The position numbers and the translations under genes are program-made. A DNA stretch of 7,198 nt from Armatimonadota bacterium (GTDB lineage: Bacteria; Armatimonadota; UBA5829). Positions 5,306 to 7,198 of this stretch are shown piece after piece (positions within the stretch are counted from its first letter, which is position 1; every line of letters begins with the position of its first letter). The stretch covers positions 1 to 7,198 of the forward strand of contig JAOAGX010000001.1 in the NCBI GenBank assembly GCA_026415535.1. Direction: 5' to 3'. The notes below the pieces were generated by a model that worked only from the letters and a program-made list of their open reading frames with translations, made no database searches and had not been told where the DNA came from.

Positions 5306-6613
5306 TCAGCAATCCGCATCAAGTTTCTCTTTCAGATAAGCCTTAACTCCCTCGATAGGGATTCTGATCTGTTCCATAGTGTCGCGATCGCGAATGGTGA
5401 CCTGATTATCCTCCTCCACAGTTTGCACGTCCACCGTAATGCACCACAGCGTTCCGATCTCGTCTTGTCTGCGATAAAGCCTGCCTATGCCCGCCGTGTC
5501 GTCGTACATCGTCGGGAAGCATTTCTGCAGGTCATGCGCGAGGTTTTTGGCCGTCTGAACAAGATCAGGGCGGTTGCGCAAGAGCGGCAGGACCGCAGCC
5601 TTTACCGGTGCGATGTCCTTATGAAACCGCAACACAACCCTCTTTTCGTTGCGCACTACCTCCTCGTGATAAGCGTCCGCAAGGAACGCCAGCGCTGCAC
5701 GGTCTGCACCGGCAGCAGGCTCAATCACCCATGGAATGACGTGCTCCTTGGTGGCGTCGTCGAAAAACGTTAGCTCCTTGCCGGATCCCTCGCTGTGGCG
5801 AGAGAGGTCGTAGTTGGTTCGGTTCGCAATTCCTTCAAGCTCACCCCAACCGAAGGGGTAATTGTACTCGATGTCGGTCGTCGCCTTCGAATAGAATGAG
5901 AGTTCCTCCGGACCGTGTGCCCGCAGACGCAAGTTCTCCTCGCGGATTCCGTACTTGACGTACCAATTCCAACGCTCCTTAACCCAGTAGTCAAACCACT
6001 CTTCGTCAGTCCCGGGCATCACGAAGTACTCCATTTCCATCTGCTCGAACTCTCGCGTTCGGAATGTGAAGTTGCCGGGCGTGATCTCGTTCCGAAAGCT
6101 CTTTCCAATCTGACCGATGCCGAAAGGCAGCTTCTTACGTGTCGCCTGTTGGACGTTGAGAAAGTTGACGAATATGCCCTGGGCTGTCCCCGGTCGCATG
6201 TAGACTACCGCCGCATCCTCCTCGACCGGTCCCATAAACGTCTTGAACATACAGTTGAACTGCCTGGCCTCAGTAAGCTCGCCACCACATTCTGGGCAGA
6301 CTCCACCTGTGACCTCGTCACCCCGAAACCGCTGCTTGCAAGACTTGCAGTCAACCAGCGGATCGGTGAAGTTCTGCACGTGCCCAGAAACCTCCCAAAC
6401 CTTTGGGTGCATTAGTATCGCGGCGTCCAGGCCGACTATATCGTCTCTGGTGGAGATCATGTCACGCCACCAGGCTTCCTTGACGTTGCGCTTGAGTTCG
6501 ACCCCTAGGGGACCGTAGTCCCACGTACTCGCCAGACCTCCGTAAATCTCGCTCGATTGAAAAATGAACCCGCGCTTCTTGCACAGGTTCACGAGGGTGT
6601 CCATATCAACCAC
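5306..6613 (-). CDS. glyQS: Glycine--tRNA ligase, single-chain class II (alpha2 dimer type)
   Basis: Charges tRNA-Gly with glycine in the cytosol. The protein is 435 residues, of the homodimeric type shared by archaea, eukaryotes and some bacteria, not the common bacterial alpha2beta2 enzyme. The N-terminus (MVDMDTLVNLCKKRGFIFQS, then SEIYGGLASTWDYGPLGVEL) is typical. A four-cysteine knuckle follows (Cys89, Cys92, Cys106, Cys109; CKSC and CPEC), a probable zinc site with only 13 residues between the pairs. Class II motif 2 is FRNEITPGNFTFRTREFEQME (173-193, Arg174) and motif 3 is IEPAAGADRAALAF (297-310, Arg305). The C-terminal anticodon-binding domain (about 325-432) includes GRLYRRQDEIGT and TIRDRDTMEQIRIPI. 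Start is GTG at 6611-6613 with GAGAGG (6625-6630) 11 bases upstream; the ATG at 6602-6604 would leave that site 20 bases away. Its own promoter is visible upstream. Some annotators name this gene glyS. Confidence 0.97.
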   Translation of the reverse strand: MVDMDTLVNLCKKRGFIFQSSEIYGGLASTWDYGPLGVELKRNVKEAWWRDMISTRDDIVGLDAAILMHPKVWEVSGHVQNFTDPLVDCKSCKQRFRGDEVTGGVCPECGGELTEARQFNCMFKTFMGPVEEDAAVVYMRPGTAQGIFVNFLNVQQATRKKLPFGIGQIGKSFRNEITPGNFTFRTREFEQMEMEYFVMPGTDEEWFDYWVKERWNWYVKYGIREENLRLRAHGPEELSFYSKATTDIEYNYPFGWGELEGIANRTNYDLSRHSEGSGKELTFFDDATKEHVIPWVIEPAAGADRAALAFLADAYHEEVVRNEKRVVLRFHKDIAPVKAAVLPLLRNRPDLVQTAKNLAHDLQKCFPTMYDDTAGIGRLYRRQDEIGTLWCITVDVQTVEEDNQVTIRDRDTMEQIRIPIEGVKAYLKEKLDADC

Positions 6614-6658
6614 TTGTCGGTTTGCCTCTCTTTCAGGTGTTACTTGTCACCAACGGTA

Positions 6659-6688
6659 ATTCTACAAGGCTTCCGATGAGGTGGTCAA
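6659..6688 (-). promoter_or_regulatory. Sigma70-type promoter of the glycyl-tRNA synthetase gene
   Basis: On the minus strand, TTGACC (6688 to 6683, 5 of 6 to consensus) and TAGAAT (6664 to 6659, 5 of 6) are separated by 18 bases. Transcription would begin near 6652, giving a leader of about 40 bases before the GTG at 6613. Confidence 0.65.
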
Positions 6689-6730
6689 GTTGCACCCATC
6701 GATGGATGGACGGAGAGTGGCTGATTGTGA

Positions 6731-6752
6731 CGAAACGCAATCCAGCGTTTCG
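6731..6752. promoter_or_regulatory. Perfect 8-bp inverted repeat between the divergent promoters
   Basis: CGAAACGC (6731-6738) and GCGTTTCG (6745-6752) are exact reverse complements around a six-base AATCCA loop. There is no T-run on either side, so it is not a typical intrinsic terminator. It lies upstream of both promoters, where an operator for a dimeric regulator would fit; that role is inference. The octamer TCGGCGAT is duplicated in tandem right after it (6750-6765). Confidence 0.5.
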
Positions 6753-6831
6753 GCGATTCGGCGATCCGCAGCTAAGCAAGAAAATCTCCGAAAACGCGTT
6801 CATCGCAACAACCTAATAAAACCGAGCCACT

Positions 6832-6860
6832 TTGATGAACGCCTGCCGAGGGTGTATAAT
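6832..6860 (+). promoter_or_regulatory. Sigma70-type promoter of the transferase gene
   Basis: TTGATG (6832-6837, 4 of 6) and a perfect TATAAT (6855-6860) lie 17 bases apart, the ideal spacing. Transcription would begin near 6867, about 55 bases before the TTG start at 6923. Confidence 0.7.
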
Positions 6861-6922
6861 CTCGTGTGGCCCGCGATCTTTAATCTGAAGCGCGGACGCG
6901 GAAACCGCTTACGGAAGGACCA

Positions 6923-7198
6923 TTGGAGGAGCTAGACTCTATAATAGCGGCCGCGGTGGTCGGTGCCATCGTGGCCTATATCGTGACCCCCGTCGTAAGG
7001 CAGCTTGCCGGGCGTTGGGGAATCGTTGCGCATCCCGGAGGCAGGAGGGTACATGAGAGACCGACGCCATTGTTGGGCGGAATCGCGATGTATGCAGGTT
7101 TCGTGGCGGCAATCTTGGTGACCGCAGCCATCAGCCCGCGCATCCGCCTTGACAACCAAGTTTGGGGAATATTGGTAGGGGGCACGTTGGTCGCGCTA
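6923..7198 (+). CDS. Polyprenyl-phosphate sugar-1-phosphate transferase (WecA/TagO/MraY family), 3' end cut off
   Basis: The first 92 residues of an integral membrane enzyme that moves a sugar-1-phosphate from a UDP-sugar to undecaprenyl phosphate, the first step of a cell-envelope glycan. A hydrophobic helix (about 7-22, IIAAAVVGAIVAYIVT) leads into PVVRQLAGRWGIVAHP and the conserved cytosolic loop GGRRVHERPTPLLGG (39-53), followed by a second helix (about 54-70) and the start of a third (80-92). The PGGRRVHERPTP form looks more like the WecA/TagO (UDP-GlcNAc) branch than true MraY, but the diagnostic Asp-rich motifs lie beyond the window. The proposed start is TTG at 6923, with GGAAGGA at 6913-6919 upstream at a rather short spacing. 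The frame is closed by TAA at 6881-6883, so the start must lie between 6884 and the conserved region. A strong GGAGG (6925-6929) inside the proposed start region has no standard start codon at good distance; the next is GTG 6956. Confidence 0.88.
   Translation, partial: MEELDSIIAAAVVGAIVAYIVTPVVRQLAGRWGIVAHPGGRRVHERPTPLLGGIAMYAGFVAAILVTAAISPRIRLDNQVWGILVGGTLVAL

Larger units (their letters stand above)
6614..6922. other. Divergent intergenic region between the glycyl-tRNA synthetase and transferase genes
   Basis: This 309-base gap contains outward-facing promoters for both neighbours, and between their -35 boxes (6689-6831) a perfect hairpin and an 8-base tandem duplication. A modestly A-rich stretch (about 6811-6823) lies just upstream of the right-hand -35. 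The leader left for the synthetase mRNA (about 40 bases) is too short for a T-box. Short plus-strand ORFs across the gap resemble nothing I know and overlap the promoters, so I do not call genes here. Confidence 0.7.

Noticed and set aside
5204..5773. 189-codon plus-strand ORF opposite the 3' end of the glycyl-tRNA synthetase gene
   Set aside because: It runs antisense to the conserved anticodon-binding domain and has no recognisable domain.
6614..6658. T-box or other glycine-sensing leader for the glycyl-tRNA synthetase gene
   Set aside because: The predicted leader is only about 40 bases, with no long stem-loop or antiterminator.
6681..6935. 84-codon plus-strand ORF across the divergent gap
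   Set aside because: It covers both the hairpin and the right-hand promoter, has no family resemblance, and overlaps the start of the transferase gene.
6940..6945. Second TATAAT inside the transferase coding start
   Set aside because: No usable -35 lies 16-18 bases upstream, and it falls within the reading frame; the TATAAT at 6855 is far better placed.

Overview
The window is a compact bacterial chromosome segment, about half G+C by eye, made almost entirely of housekeeping genes. On the plus strand it holds the 3' part of a signal peptide peptidase gene (sppA), then a complete DNA polymerase I gene (polA). These meet, tail to tail, a minus-strand block of three genes: a dimeric-type glycyl-tRNA synthetase, a small four-helix-bundle (S23-type) protein, and an HD-domain dNTP triphosphohydrolase (dGTPase-like). 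At the right edge a plus-strand gene for a WecA/TagO/MraY-family polyprenyl-phosphate sugar-1-phosphate transferase begins and runs off the end.

Layout. sppA ends 33 bases before polA, so the two are probably co-transcribed from a promoter outside the window. The polA and dgt stop codons overlap by 11 bases, leaving no room for a terminator. The S23-type gene and dgt are 21 bases apart and surely form one transcript. A 232-base gap with short heptamer repeats and a weak extended -10 separates them from glycyl-tRNA synthetase. A 309-base gap between the synthetase and the transferase carries one good sigma70-type promoter for each gene, pointing outward, with a perfect 8-bp hairpin between them.

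Organism. The single-chain alpha2-type GlyRS, proofreading-deficient Pol I, lone S23-type protein, frequent GTG/TTG starts and heptamer repeats fit a deep-branching, non-proteobacterial lineage such as Armatimonadota, Acidobacteriota or a relative. This is an impression from gene content, not a placement.

How the genes relate. PolA fills gaps and repairs DNA, and the dGTPase-like enzyme trims the dNTP pool; their genes converge. The other genes serve translation (GlyRS), membrane proteolysis (SppA) and envelope polymer synthesis (transferase). I found no phage, CRISPR, toxin-antitoxin, transposon or RNA gene, and no clearly new multi-gene system. The most interesting signals are inside polA. 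Its dead 3'-5' exonuclease domain has lost all the metal-ligand residues I could align, and carries two apparent insertions: one holds a 9-bp inverted repeat, the other is built from a heptanucleotide tandem repeat. Similar short heptamer runs recur at the polA/dgt junction and in the intergenic gap.
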